A stretch of DNA of 64,000 bases from Planctomycetota bacterium. Lineage in GTDB: Bacteria; Planctomycetota; UBA11346. Of the stretch, positions 53,816 through 63,478 are shown piece after piece. Under the pieces are notes generated by a model that worked only from the letters and a program-made list of their open reading frames with translations, was not told the DNA's origin and searched no databases. The translations under genes and the position numbers were made by a program. How positions within the stretch are numbered: position 1 is the stretch's first letter; the number at the start of each line of letters is the position of its first letter. The stretch lies in NCBI GenBank assembly GCA_016745075.1, contig JADGDD010000004.1, positions 248,001 to 312,000 on the forward strand. The letters run 5' to 3'.

Positions 53816-53816
53816 A

Positions 53817-54875
53817 TTAGGAACCATATGTCCGAATGTGCAGAGCAATATCTTGCGCAGCATCGGGGCGGGCAAGTTTTTTTGCTGAACAGCCAAGCTC
53901 TGTTACCAAGCTGCGATCTGCTAATAATTTATTGACGACTCGTGCTAACCCTGACGCACTGATGGTCCGCTGTGGTAGAACAACGGCTCCACCAACACAG
54001 GCAACAGCCCGAGCATTGGCTGTTTGATGATCATCGGCTGCCCATGGCAATGGGACATAGAGAGCACCAAGGCCTGCTGAACATAATTCTGCTACAGACG
54101 TAGCCCCAGCACGGCAAAGTGCTATATCTGATCGTTCGTAAACAGCGGCCATGTCACTACAATAACCAAGAACTTCGGCATGAATCCCTGCTTGTTTATA
54201 AACATCACGCATACGTTCTTCATCTTCTGTACCGGCAAGATGGATAATAGACAAGGACTGTTTCTCAACAATATCTGATAGCATTGCCGCAACCAGATCG
54301 TTCAAACTACGTGCTGATAAGGAACCACCCATAACCAACAGGGTCATTGTTTCATCTTGTCCACGTAACCGACTGGGGAAATTACGGACAGGATTTCCAT
54401 ATCTTCGCACACGAACAACAGGAAGCCCCACAGAGGCACTACGAAATTGAGTAAATACATGACGTGCAAGACGCGCCAATAATTTATTTGTTCGTCCTGC
54501 TTTGGCGTTTTGTTCCATAACATAAACAGGACGTTTGCACACATACCCCATCAATGCTGGCAATAAAGATGCATAGCCGCCAAGAGCAACGACAACCTTT
54601 GGTGGGTTGGTTCTCATTTCTCGATAACAACGCCATGCCGTAAGACAGGCATGTAGAATCCATTTCGGATTACGCGGCCGTGGCCGTGCCAAGCCATAAG
54701 GCATCAATGTGATATGAGCAGCAGGAACAAGTTCTGCCTCGACCCGCTCTGGGTCACCTATCCAACGAATATTATATTCACCAACTGATTTGAATGCATC
54801 TGCCAGCGCTATGCCAGGATAAATATGCCCGCCTGTTCCTCCTCCACATAACAAGATCCCAGATGGTTTGACCAT
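53817..54875 (-). CDS. murG: UDP-GlcNAc transferase MurG (lipid II synthase)
   Basis: 352 residues, normal length. MurG adds GlcNAc to lipid I at the inner membrane face. The N-terminal GGGTGGHIYPGIALADAF is the diphosphate-binding loop; VMGGSLSARSLND is the second Gly-rich loop; ALCRAGATSVAELCSAGLGA holds the UDP-GlcNAc site with Glu; VPLPWAADDHQTANA is the C-terminal GT-B signature. It starts 8 bases after ftsW. Confidence 0.96.
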   Translation of the reverse strand: MVKPSGILLCGGGTGGHIYPGIALADAFKSVGEYNIRWIGDPERVEAELVPAAHITLMPYGLARPRPRNPKWILHACLTAWRCYREMRTNPPKVVVALGGYASLLPALMGYVCKRPVYVMEQNAKAGRTNKLLARLARHVFTQFRSASVGLPVVRVRRYGNPVRNFPSRLRGQDETMTLLVMGGSLSARSLNDLVAAMLSDIVEKQSLSIIHLAGTEDEERMRDVYKQAGIHAEVLGYCSDMAAVYERSDIALCRAGATSVAELCSAGLGALYVPLPWAADDHQTANARAVACVGGAVVLPQRTISASGLARVVNKLLADRSLVTELGCSAKKLARPDAAQDIALHIRTYGS

Positions 54876-54883
54876 GAATGTCC

Positions 54884-56053
54884 TTACCCACCTTTGGTCA
54901 TGCGACGACGACGTATTTTCGTAGTGACCGCACCAACGCGGATATTACTTCTTGTCTGTAACGGGTTTTCTGAACGAACATGTCGAGCAACGGAATCAAG
55001 TAAACCAACGGCTACCAAGCAGACAACGAGGCTGGTTCCTCCATAAGAAATAAATGGCAAAGTTAAGCCTTTGGTTGGTACTAAACTCGTAACTACGTAC
55101 ATATTCCAAAAAGCCTGAATACCAATCAACAGGGTTGCTCCAATTGCAAGTACCCGCTGAAAGCGATCGGTTGCACTGTTGGCAATATGAAAACCAAATG
55201 TTACCAAGAGAAAAAACAACGCTGCCACAATAACACCACCAATCATACCAAATTCTTCACAGATAATACAATAAATAAAATCCGTATGGAGTTCTGGCAA
55301 ATGGTAATCTTTTAATCCTTGGCCCAAGCCAACACCGGTTACTCGGCCATTGCCAATCGAAATAAGTGATTGCTGTAAGTGATAAGCAGCATTCGCTTCT
55401 GATTCAAATGGGTTGAGAAAGACCCCCATACGCTCTCTGCGAAATGCTTCTTGAAAAATAGCAACATACGCAACCAGTGGTGCGGCCAACACTCCGACTC
55501 CAGTAACATACATCCACGGTGCACGAACAAAAACAAAAATAGCCCATAAGATACCGGTTAAAACAATAACGGACCCAAGATCACGGGTTCGGTAAATCAA
55601 TAAAGCATAGACCGCAAAGCAGAGCAAAGGAATAACGACTCCATTCCAATGTTGGCGAATTTTTTCACCTACTCGAGCAAAGTACCATGCTGCCAATATA
55701 ATAAGCGTTATTTTTGCTAATTCTGCTGGCTGCACTTTAATTGGGCCAACATCTATCCAACGTGTCGCTCCATTAGTCATACGGCCAACATAAGGAACAA
55801 TGAGTAACAATCCCAAAGACACAGCAGCCGAACCAAGAACAAACCATGTTGTTTGCAAACGTTTTGGTCCAAGACGACTAATACCAAGCGCAGCCATAAC
55901 CCCAATACATAAAGCGGCTAGCTGTTTAATAGTGTAGCTATAATTATCTCCATTTGCACCATTCATACTGGTGGTGTTGGACAGGAGCATAATAAGGCCA
56001 ATGCCACAAAGGGCAATCACACAAACCCATAGACCAATTCGATAATACTTCAT
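54884..56053 (-). CDS. ftsW: Septal peptidoglycan glycosyltransferase FtsW (SEDS family)
   Basis: 389 residues from the ATG at 56053, which overlaps the mraY TAA by one base. About ten membrane helices. SEDS motifs visible: VQPAELAKITLIILAAWY, YHLQQSLISIGNGRVTGVGL in the large extracytoplasmic loop and LPFISYGGTSLVV near the C-terminus. FtsW polymerises glycan strands at the septum with FtsI as its transpeptidase partner, encoded in the same cluster. The basic C-terminus (TTKIRRRRMTKGG) is cytoplasmic. In E. coli murD would lie just before it; here ftsW follows mraY directly. Confidence 0.95.
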   Translation of the reverse strand: MKYYRIGLWVCVIALCGIGLIMLLSNTTSMNGANGDNYSYTIKQLAALCIGVMAALGISRLGPKRLQTTWFVLGSAAVSLGLLLIVPYVGRMTNGATRWIDVGPIKVQPAELAKITLIILAAWYFARVGEKIRQHWNGVVIPLLCFAVYALLIYRTRDLGSVIVLTGILWAIFVFVRAPWMYVTGVGVLAAPLVAYVAIFQEAFRRERMGVFLNPFESEANAAYHLQQSLISIGNGRVTGVGLGQGLKDYHLPELHTDFIYCIICEEFGMIGGVIVAALFFLLVTFGFHIANSATDRFQRVLAIGATLLIGIQAFWNMYVVTSLVPTKGLTLPFISYGGTSLVVCLVAVGLLDSVARHVRSENPLQTRSNIRVGAVTTKIRRRRMTKGG

Positions 56054-57207
56054 TAACGCACCTTCAATGACGCAAGCGCAAGCAATGCTGTTAAAGCAGC
56101 AATAATCCAAAAGCGAACAACAATTCGTGTTTCTGGCCATCCTTTATATTGAAAATGATGATGCAGAGGCGCGCAGAGAAAAATGCGTTTGCCGCCACGC
56201 AAACGGTAGGAAGCAACTTGCAGTGCTACAGACAGTCCTTCAAGGAAGAAAACAGAACCAACGAGAAACAACAAAAACTCTTGCTTCACACAGGTTGCAA
56301 TAACCGCCAGCGCTCCGCCCAAAGCCTGTGACCCCGTATCACCCATAAACACTTGAGCTGGAGCGGCATTAAACCAAAGAAAACCAAGACTAGCACCTGC
56401 AATGGAGGCACAAAATACAGCAACTTCTTGTGTGCCAGGAACAAAGAAGATGTCTAGGTAGGCGGTGCTATCTGTACGACTGGTGAGATAAGCAATAATC
56501 ATAAATGCCAACATCGCAATAAGCACACAACCACTAGCTAAGCCATCCATACCATCGGTGAAGTTAACAGAATTAGAACAGGCAAAAGTCATGACCACCA
56601 CCCAAATAATAAGCCCAACCCCCAACGGCATAGTCCATTCAGAAACAGCCATAAAAGGAACGGTTAAATGATGAGCACGTTCCACCAATGTATAGACTGT
56701 TTTTCCTGTTTCATCGAGACTGGGCACCTGAATATAGGCATTATCTAAGCTGTAAATCCAAAAGCCAACACCAATACCAAAGAATATTTGTAGAATTATT
56801 TTTGCTCGTTTACTTAAACCGGTGGCATCTTTGAGTAATTTAGTCCGGTCATCAATAAAACCCAGAAACCCGAACAACATCAAAGTAACAATCAATAACC
56901 ATGTATAACCAACATCTGGCCGGCACCACAACAGTGCTGAAAAAACGGCACAGGTAATCAAGCCAAGGCCACCCATCGTTGGTGTACCGGCTTTTTCTTC
57001 ACGCATAGCATCTACTATATCTGCACCTTCACCTTTGCCACCTTGTTCGGCCAACTTCCGTGACTGCAAATACCGGATGAGCGGTCCCATGCTTACCAGC
57101 ATACACAAAAACGAACAAACCGCAGCGCCAACTACACGTGTTGAGACATAACCAAATAATCGAAATGGTCCGAAGATTTCTTCTAAATGTTCAAGTAAAC
57201 TTAACAT
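56053..57207 (-). CDS. mraY: Phospho-N-acetylmuramoyl-pentapeptide transferase MraY
   Basis: 384 residues with about ten membrane helices. MraY transfers phospho-MurNAc-pentapeptide to undecaprenyl phosphate to form lipid I. Signature blocks are GTPTMGGLGLITCAVF, FLGFIDDRTKLLK (Asp-Asp, magnesium site), SNSVNFTDGMDGLASG and FMGDTGSQALGGAL, and the late HHHFQYKGWPETRIVVRFW with the triple His. It overlaps the murF end by 7 bases. The lipid substrate is made by UppS at 15.8-16.6 kb. Confidence 0.96.
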   Translation of the reverse strand: MLSLLEHLEEIFGPFRLFGYVSTRVVGAAVCSFLCMLVSMGPLIRYLQSRKLAEQGGKGEGADIVDAMREEKAGTPTMGGLGLITCAVFSALLWCRPDVGYTWLLIVTLMLFGFLGFIDDRTKLLKDATGLSKRAKIILQIFFGIGVGFWIYSLDNAYIQVPSLDETGKTVYTLVERAHHLTVPFMAVSEWTMPLGVGLIIWVVVMTFACSNSVNFTDGMDGLASGCVLIAMLAFMIIAYLTSRTDSTAYLDIFFVPGTQEVAVFCASIAGASLGFLWFNAAPAQVFMGDTGSQALGGALAVIATCVKQEFLLFLVGSVFFLEGLSVALQVASYRLRGGKRIFLCAPLHHHFQYKGWPETRIVVRFWIIAALTALLALASLKVR

Positions 57208-58607
57208 ACTTCAAACGTTCCGCTAATAGTTCTGTTTTTTTCAAGTTCTTTACGTAAATCACTAACAATGTCTTCTAACCGTGCTGATCGACTTGCTTTG
57301 ACGAGCACTGCCGTTGGTCCAACTTCAAGACGATCTGTAATGTGCTCAAGCGCTGCATCCTTATTGGTAAACGCTTCACAATCTCTGCCACCAGCTTCAC
57401 GATACCCCGCTGCTATAGCTGGCGCATCTATGGTAATAAGCGGTATACCGAGGCAGGCTGCCTCGGCACCAACACTCTTATGTAAGGCTTCGCTTCGGTC
57501 GCCTAATTCTCCCATAGCCCCGAGCACTGCTAAACGTGCACCAATTTGCTGTGCAAGCACACGCAAACCTGCTGCCATGCTGGCTGGGTTAGCATTATAG
57601 GTGTCATCAAAAATAACGTGTTCAGCAAAATGATAAGTACGCAAGCGTCCTGCTACTGGTTGAGCATCTGCAACAGCCTGCAAACTACCTGCTGGGTCAA
57701 ACTGTAAATAATCGCAAACAGTCAACACCAACTGACCATTAAAAACATTATGACGGCCAGGCATTGCTGGAGGGCAGGCACCAACCGCACTAATCAACAG
57801 GTTATCTTCAGAAACATTTTCTTCTCGAATGACCATAACGGGATGCTGAGATTTCTGACAGGTAAGCTGAATAAGTTTTTCCGCTTCTATCTTATTGGCT
57901 CGTTCAAGCTCTTTCATGCCGCTAGCAGAAAGGAAGCAGGCTTTCTTACAATGATGAAATAACTCACCTTTTGCTTCTGCAACACCCGTTAAAGAACCAA
58001 AGCCCTCAAGGTGAGCTGGGCCAATAGAAGTAATAATACCAATATCTGGCTGGGTGATGGATGCAAGATAATCAATTTCTCCCGGATTATTTGCACCCAT
58101 TTCGATAATAACGTACTCGCATTTTTTTGGTGTAGATAAAATACTGAGCGGCACACCTAAATGATTATTTAAATTTCCAGTTGTGGCATGCACCAAACCT
58201 GCTTGCGCACATGCTGCACGCTGCATTTCTTTAACGGTTGTTTTGCCGTTAGAGCCTGTAATACCTATCCATGTGGCTCCGAGATAACGACGGCGAAATT
58301 CTTGAGCCAGTTGACCAAGGGCTATCGCCACATCGTCTACCTGTAGTACTGGCACTGACACTTGTAGTTGTTTACTGGCTAATACTAAAGCCGCTCCATT
58401 ACCAACAGCAATCTCAGCAAATTCATGACCGTCTACACGGTTCCCAGCAATACAGGCAAACAAACTACCTTCTCGCACACTGCGGCTATCCAAAGTGGCA
58501 CCAAATAAACAAATTTCACCAATTGGGCCATGCCAGACACCGCCTGTAATCTGTTTGGCATCATCGCTTGAAATAATAAATGAAGCTGGTCTAACCGATT
58601 GTGACAT
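57201..58607 (-). CDS. murF: UDP-MurNAc-tripeptide--D-Ala-D-Ala ligase MurF
   Basis: 468 residues. MurF completes the pentapeptide precursor. The N-terminal domain shows TLDSRSVREGSLFACI (substrate binding); the ATP loop is GITGSNGKTTVKEM; NLNNHLGVPLSIL and EMGANNPGEIDYLA are the Mur-ligase core, and FDDTYNANPASM the C-terminal domain signature. Length normal. Its first 17 bases overlap the murE end. Confidence 0.96.
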   Translation of the reverse strand: MSQSVRPASFIISSDDAKQITGGVWHGPIGEICLFGATLDSRSVREGSLFACIAGNRVDGHEFAEIAVGNGAALVLASKQLQVSVPVLQVDDVAIALGQLAQEFRRRYLGATWIGITGSNGKTTVKEMQRAACAQAGLVHATTGNLNNHLGVPLSILSTPKKCEYVIIEMGANNPGEIDYLASITQPDIGIITSIGPAHLEGFGSLTGVAEAKGELFHHCKKACFLSASGMKELERANKIEAEKLIQLTCQKSQHPVMVIREENVSEDNLLISAVGACPPAMPGRHNVFNGQLVLTVCDYLQFDPAGSLQAVADAQPVAGRLRTYHFAEHVIFDDTYNANPASMAAGLRVLAQQIGARLAVLGAMGELGDRSEALHKSVGAEAACLGIPLITIDAPAIAAGYREAGGRDCEAFTNKDAALEHITDRLEVGPTAVLVKASRSARLEDIVSDLRKELEKNRTISGTFEVC

Positions 58608-59970
58608 GAAGACCTCGCTCTATTCGTTCTTGAACATAAACACGATCATCCCAAGGAATTCTTGAACCGTTTATTTCTTGATATGTTTCATGTCCTTTGC
58701 CGGCAATTAAAACCACACCATCTTTTCCCGCAGACTCACAAGCACGGTCAATGGCACGCCCACGATCTAATTCAACACAATGATCATCGGTGGGGCTCAA
58801 CTGGGCACACATCGCATCAACAATTGTTTGTGGTGATTCACTCCGGGGATTATCTGTGGTGAAAATTGCCTCATCAGCCATATCGACTGCAACTCGCCCC
58901 ATTTGTGGACGTTTTAAAATATCTCGATCTCCTCCACATCCAGTTACACAGATCAATTTTTGCTTTGGATACGCTTCACGTAGTACCTGTAAGACACGCT
59001 CTAATGCTTGTGGGGTGTGAGCATAATCAACAAACACCAATGGTTCGTCTGCAACCTGCTCTAATCGGCCAGGCACTTGTGGGGTATTTTCTAAACGCTG
59101 AAGAGCTGTTCCTAATGAAAGACCTGCGGCATGAGCAAGACATGCCGCCGCCGCGGCATTCCACGCATTATAAGCACCGAGCATCGGTACGTGTAAATCA
59201 TATTCAGCATACGTGGAGACCAGTCTCCAATGCGTTCCTGCTACTCGTTCGATTCGCATATCACCGGAATCAAAACCGAGAGTTAATACCCGTGCACCAC
59301 GCGCCAGCGCACGAGAACGAATTTTTAAAAGACGCTGATCATGCGCGTTAATAATACACAGTGATCCCGGCTGTAATAAATCAACTGCTTGTAATTTTGC
59401 TTGGAAATAGGCTTCTATACTCCCGTGATAATCGAGATGGTCTGCCGCTAAACCAGTCCACACCAAGCCACTCAAGCTGATACCACCTAAACGCTGTTGT
59501 TGACAACCATGGCTGGAAATCTCCACACATACACCAGGGCAACTTGTGGGCAGGCCTGCAATAAATGGGTGCAAAGTTTCCGGCAATGGCGTGGTATATT
59601 CGTTGTCTCTTTCGATGGTGCCATTGTGCCAGCCAAGTGTGCCAACCCGTGCGGCCTGTATACCCAGACAATGCCACGCTAAATGAACCGTACTCGTTTT
59701 ACCATCTGTGCCTGTTACTCCCAGAACCGGGATTGTATTCGTATCCATTCCCCATTCTTGTGCATGTAAACGAGCAAATGTTTTTCTAGCGTTACTAACG
59801 TATTCTATAGAAAGCCCATCTTTGTTGAAAGCCCCTTGTTCTGCAAGTAATCTGATTGCACCGCGTTTCTGCGCCTCTAACAAATGTACATAACGCTGCT
59901 CTTCATGTGCGGCAAGTGCCACAAAAGTATCGCCTTTTTTCACAGCACGGCTATCGCAAACAATAGCCAT
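58591..59970 (-). CDS. murE: UDP-MurNAc-tripeptide synthetase MurE (meso-DAP type), short N-terminus
   Basis: 459 residues. MurE adds the third stem-peptide residue. The ATP loop is GVTGTDGKTSTVH; the carbamylated-lysine region follows in the central domain; the substrate motif is DNPRSE, the DNPR form that selects meso-diaminopimelate rather than lysine. The protein begins MAIVCDSRAVKKGD: the CDSR motif, usually 30-45 residues in, is here at residue 5, so the first part of the uridine-binding domain is missing. No upstream start is in frame without deep overlap with ftsI, whose stop is one base before this ATG, so the short form appears real. Confidence 0.94.
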   Translation of the reverse strand: MAIVCDSRAVKKGDTFVALAAHEEQRYVHLLEAQKRGAIRLLAEQGAFNKDGLSIEYVSNARKTFARLHAQEWGMDTNTIPVLGVTGTDGKTSTVHLAWHCLGIQAARVGTLGWHNGTIERDNEYTTPLPETLHPFIAGLPTSCPGVCVEISSHGCQQQRLGGISLSGLVWTGLAADHLDYHGSIEAYFQAKLQAVDLLQPGSLCIINAHDQRLLKIRSRALARGARVLTLGFDSGDMRIERVAGTHWRLVSTYAEYDLHVPMLGAYNAWNAAAAACLAHAAGLSLGTALQRLENTPQVPGRLEQVADEPLVFVDYAHTPQALERVLQVLREAYPKQKLICVTGCGGDRDILKRPQMGRVAVDMADEAIFTTDNPRSESPQTIVDAMCAQLSPTDDHCVELDRGRAIDRACESAGKDGVVLIAGKGHETYQEINGSRIPWDDRVYVQERIERGLHVTIG

Positions 59971-59971
59971 G

Positions 59972-61726
59972 TTATTCCAATTCCTTATCTAGGCCGTATT
60001 GCAATACTTCTTTCACAACTGGACCAGCAGTATTACCGCCAAAATGACCATTCTTCTTGGGGTCATCTATAACCGCAAATACAAGCAAGCGCGGCTGTTC
60101 TTCTCTACTTGCAGGAGCCCAACAAACGAAGGAACCAACATGACGGTTATCGGCATAGCCACCACCTTTTGAACTTAACTTTTCTGTGGTGCCAGTTTTT
60201 CCTGCCGCAATATAGCCATCTAATTGCAAGCGGCGGCCTGTTCCATCAATCATGGTTTTATTCATTGCATCTTGAATGGCTAAAGCATCTCCAGCTTTAA
60301 AGAGACGAGAACTTTTCCGTTCACCATTTTTTTGCGTACTCATATATGGCGTATCTACCTGTAGACCAGTTTCACCATCAATACTGTACATACGGTCTAT
60401 AATACGTGGTGGATTCCATACCCCCCTGTTAGCAATTGCCGCATGAACCATGGCCATTTGCAGAGGTGTTACCTGTAGCTCATACCCCATCGCCACACTA
60501 ATGCAGGACCAAATGGCGGTCCACTTTTCTTCTGAACGTACGATGCCAGCATCTTCACCCGGCAACTCAATGCCAGACTTACGCCCGAAACCGAAACGGG
60601 TGACCCACTCGTACATCCGTTTCGGTCCCAGGCGTAAGCCCAATTGAGCCATAAGAATATTATCTGATTTCGCAATACCTTCAGCGACACTGAGTATGCC
60701 ATGTGCATGACTACTCACTCTTCGCCGGGCACCACCGACACGAAAGGTGTGACTACCTTGATAGCAATTTAATTGCTCATCCCAAGTTGTTTCACCTTCC
60801 GTGACGGTGGCCCCTGCAATTAATGGCTTCATGGTGGACCCACTCTCATACACGAAGCTAATTGCGTTATTACGAAATGCAGAAGAATCTTCTACGGTAT
60901 TAAATTGTGTGATATCATACGTTGGCCAACTGGCCATTGCTTTAATTTCTCCTGTGCGCGGATTGATTGCAATAACACAACCGCTGGTTGCTTGATGATG
61001 TTCAATGGCTTTTGCCAATGATTCTTCTGCTTTTTTCTGCAACTCAAAATTAAGTGTTAATTGGACATGATGCCCAGGATGAGCTGGCACCCAATGTTTT
61101 TTATCTTTTTTACCAAGCAATAAACGCCGATTGCGTGCATCCACCTGCATACGCTGACTACCTGGCGTACCTTCTAACCAGCTATTAAACTTCTGTTCTA
61201 GACCACCGCCACCAGCACCATCATGCCGAACAAAACCAAGCACTTGCGCAGCAGTTTTACTATCGGCATAGGTACGGCGATAAATAGGCGATGTATAAAT
61301 ACCGGGCAACTGTAATGCCTCGATCTGTTTGCGTTGTTCTTGATTAATACTTGAGCTAATGACCCGACCATTCCATGAAGATTCAAAATGACTACGCAGA
61401 CTTTCTCTCGAAATCAATAATAAATCACTCAGCGCTACTGTTGCCCGTATCTTATCAGTCATGTAATCTGGGTCTGCTTTGAGTTCCCAGCGTGGCTCGC
61501 TACTGACGATGGGAAACCCAGTATCATCCAAAATACTACCACGAGGAGCAGGTATTGTTACTGTTCGCATACGCTGCCGTTGAGCCATAGCACTAAAATG
61601 GTCTCCTTGGACAACCTGTAAATTATGCAGACGAGCAATTAAAATAACAAATAATATGGCAAAAACGGAAATAGCTATCCACGTGCGACCATGCTGTACA
61701 ACAACGGGGATACGGGTCGAACTCAT
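59972..61726 (-). CDS. ftsI: Septal peptidoglycan transpeptidase FtsI (class B PBP3)
   Basis: 584 residues. A membrane helix at about 15-35 (TWIAISVFAILFVILIARLH) is followed by the PBP dimerisation region (RGSILDDTGFPIVSSEP) and the transpeptidase domain with GSTMK (SxxK, Ser near 296), SDN (near 353) and KTGT (near 506). It cross-links septal peptidoglycan and works with FtsW. No PASTA domain. The ATG overlaps the ftsL-like TAA by one base (TAATG). Confidence 0.95.
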   Translation of the reverse strand: MSSTRIPVVVQHGRTWIAISVFAILFVILIARLHNLQVVQGDHFSAMAQRQRMRTVTIPAPRGSILDDTGFPIVSSEPRWELKADPDYMTDKIRATVALSDLLLISRESLRSHFESSWNGRVISSSINQEQRKQIEALQLPGIYTSPIYRRTYADSKTAAQVLGFVRHDGAGGGGLEQKFNSWLEGTPGSQRMQVDARNRRLLLGKKDKKHWVPAHPGHHVQLTLNFELQKKAEESLAKAIEHHQATSGCVIAINPRTGEIKAMASWPTYDITQFNTVEDSSAFRNNAISFVYESGSTMKPLIAGATVTEGETTWDEQLNCYQGSHTFRVGGARRRVSSHAHGILSVAEGIAKSDNILMAQLGLRLGPKRMYEWVTRFGFGRKSGIELPGEDAGIVRSEEKWTAIWSCISVAMGYELQVTPLQMAMVHAAIANRGVWNPPRIIDRMYSIDGETGLQVDTPYMSTQKNGERKSSRLFKAGDALAIQDAMNKTMIDGTGRRLQLDGYIAAGKTGTTEKLSSKGGGYADNRHVGSFVCWAPASREEQPRLLVFAVIDDPKKNGHFGGNTAGPVVKEVLQYGLDKELE

Positions 61727-62055
61727 TACCGTACCTCGTTACCTGTACGAGAAAGACCTGCAACGGAGCGAGTTGTTCCTCGCCCTCCACCCTCTGGAGC
61801 GTGCTGGTTTTTACGCACCGGAATATGCAAACGGCGGACTGCCGCAGATATTTTTGCCTCTGAACTTTCTCTATCCAACCATACTTGAATATCACGTTTA
61901 CGGCGCGTACTCTCCATCATAGCTTGTTCATCTTGTCCACGTTTACGGGCCAGTGCTTGTTCTTCACTACCAAGCAATGCACCTTTTGCCCCCATCACCA
62001 ACACAGGTAAAACCCACGATGCGGCAATAAGTGCATGGATCATTTTCATCTTCAT
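61726..62055 (-). CDS. ftsL: FtsL-like small bitopic protein
   Basis: 109 residues. A hydrophobic N-terminal segment (MIHALIAASWVLPVLVMGA) is followed by a charged helical part (EEQALARKRGQDEQAMMES) and a basic end. Sequence similarity to known FtsL is not recognisable, as is usual for this family. The call rests on size, one membrane helix, a helical periplasmic part and the position between rsmH and ftsI, where ftsL sits in most dcw clusters. FtsL would bridge FtsQ and FtsW/FtsI. It overlaps rsmH by 4 bases. Confidence 0.65.
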   Translation of the reverse strand: MKMKMIHALIAASWVLPVLVMGAKGALLGSEEQALARKRGQDEQAMMESTRRKRDIQVWLDRESSEAKISAAVRRLHIPVRKNQHAPEGGGRGTTRSVAGLSRTGNEVR

Positions 62056-62996
62056 ACAACCGCCTCCTTCTGATCACTACGTATAGCCCATCGTAATTTA
62101 GCGGAGTGCGACCGACGATTACATTCTACCTCTGCTCGTGATGCACATTCTACCTTTTTGCTGGCTGTCGAATACATGCCCGCTCGACGAAGATCACGGA
62201 ACGAATTCTTAATAAGCCGATCTTCCAAACTATGAAAACTAATCACCACGGCAACACCGTCCGTGTTAAGCACATCAGTCAATCCCGTCAGTAAACGTTC
62301 CACTTCACCAAGTTCATCATTTACAGCAATACGCAAAGCTTGGAAAGTGCGCAAGGCTGGGTGCCTTTTATGGTGCCCAGGCACCACTCGTCGGATGACT
62401 GCAGCAAGATCCACTCCACTTGCCAAGCCACTACGACGAGCCTCTTTCAATGCTTTTGCTATCCGACGACTACGACGTTCTTCTCCGTAATTATAGATAA
62501 CGTTAGCGAGTTCTTCTTCTGTTAATGAATCCATTAATTCGCAGGCAGTCTGGCTACAACCAGTGCCCATACGCATATCCACATCCGCTTCACTGCGAAT
62601 AGCAAAACCACGGTTTTCATCATCCAATTGCAAACTGGATACACCGAGGTCTGCAAGAATACCATCAAAACGTTGTCCTTGCTGTGCATATGATTCTACC
62701 GCACCCGCGAAAGTATCATCAACCATCGTAAACTTATCACCAAAGCGGGCGAGGCGCTCCTGAGCCAAAGCACGTGCTTGTGGATCACGATCGACCCCAA
62801 CCACTTCTGCACCCTGTTCAAGCAAGGCTTCGCTATGACCGCCCATTCCGCAGGTACAATCCAACAAACGCTTGCCCGCTGCTGGAGCCAACAACTCAAC
62901 GCTACGTTCAAGCATTACAGAGATATGCCTGTCTTCCGCTCGCGATACAGCATCATCTATAATGAGACTTGGGACTTCATCCTTCTTCGTCATCAT
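62052..62996 (-). CDS. rsmH: 16S rRNA (cytosine(1402)-N4)-methyltransferase RsmH
   Basis: 314 residues. RsmH (MraW) methylates N4 of C1402 in the ribosomal P-site region. HISVMLERSVELL begins the fold; DCTCGMGGHSEALL is the SAM-binding loop; ILADLGVSSLQLDDENRGF and GHHKRHPALRTFQALRIAVN are the family blocks; ISFHSLEDRLIKN is near the end. Length normal. The ATG overlaps the mraZ stop (ATGA). Confidence 0.96.
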   Translation of the reverse strand: MMTKKDEVPSLIIDDAVSRAEDRHISVMLERSVELLAPAAGKRLLDCTCGMGGHSEALLEQGAEVVGVDRDPQARALAQERLARFGDKFTMVDDTFAGAVESYAQQGQRFDGILADLGVSSLQLDDENRGFAIRSEADVDMRMGTGCSQTACELMDSLTEEELANVIYNYGEERRSRRIAKALKEARRSGLASGVDLAAVIRRVVPGHHKRHPALRTFQALRIAVNDELGEVERLLTGLTDVLNTDGVAVVISFHSLEDRLIKNSFRDLRRAGMYSTASKKVECASRAEVECNRRSHSAKLRWAIRSDQKEAVV

Positions 62997-63478
62997 AGCA
63001 AGAAGTCCGCCAAGCTATCAAGCATATCGCCACTGTTAAAGTCAGACCAATCACTTGGGTTCCAGACCTGCAACACACCATTCGCTTCAAAAACGTAAGC
63101 TTCACGATCCAGTTTCAAAGCTCCTATATGATGAGCAGGAAGAACAACCCGATTTTGCTTATCCAAAGCCATACGCCAAGCATTACCACGCAACGCTGAT
63201 ATACGAGCTGCCCGTTCTGGTCTCGTAAGCTCTTCACTATCACGGATTTCTTGTTCATACCCTTGTAGCGCAGATTCCGTCATCACTCGGATAATCGGAT
63301 AGAGTTTGCCCTCGTTTTTAACGGGCACTGGCAACCCATAGACGTACCCATCCTCTGCCATTGCCGCCACGACTGGCGCATTCTTGGGCAAGGTCATCTG
63401 GTTCTTCACCGATAATTTGAGGGTTGGGAGCTGGTCCACGAACAATTCCTGCACTGTAGAAGTCCCAAAACATGACAT
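62993..63478 (-). CDS. mraZ: MraZ transcriptional regulator of the dcw operon, atypical first half
   Basis: 161 residues from the ATG at 63478; an upstream in-frame TTG at 63496 lies inside the operator-like repeats and is unlikely. MraZ has two AbrB-like halves, each with a D-x-x-x-R DNA-contact motif. The second half is normal: ALDKQNRVVLPAHH (Asp106-Arg110). The first reads LSVKNQMTLPK, with neither Asp nor Arg. As first gene of the cluster it should bind its own promoter and repress the operon. No ribosome site is visible. It ends in the overlap with rsmH. Confidence 0.88.
   Translation of the reverse strand: MSCFGTSTVQELFVDQLPTLKLSVKNQMTLPKNAPVVAAMAEDGYVYGLPVPVKNEGKLYPIIRVMTESALQGYEQEIRDSEELTRPERAARISALRGNAWRMALDKQNRVVLPAHHIGALKLDREAYVFEANGVLQVWNPSDWSDFNSGDMLDSLADFLL

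Noticed and set aside
53816..53896. Longer murC starting at 53896
   Set aside because: It would overlap murG by 80 bases and add residues unrelated to MurC; the ATG at 53815 fits the family start and the one-base gap.
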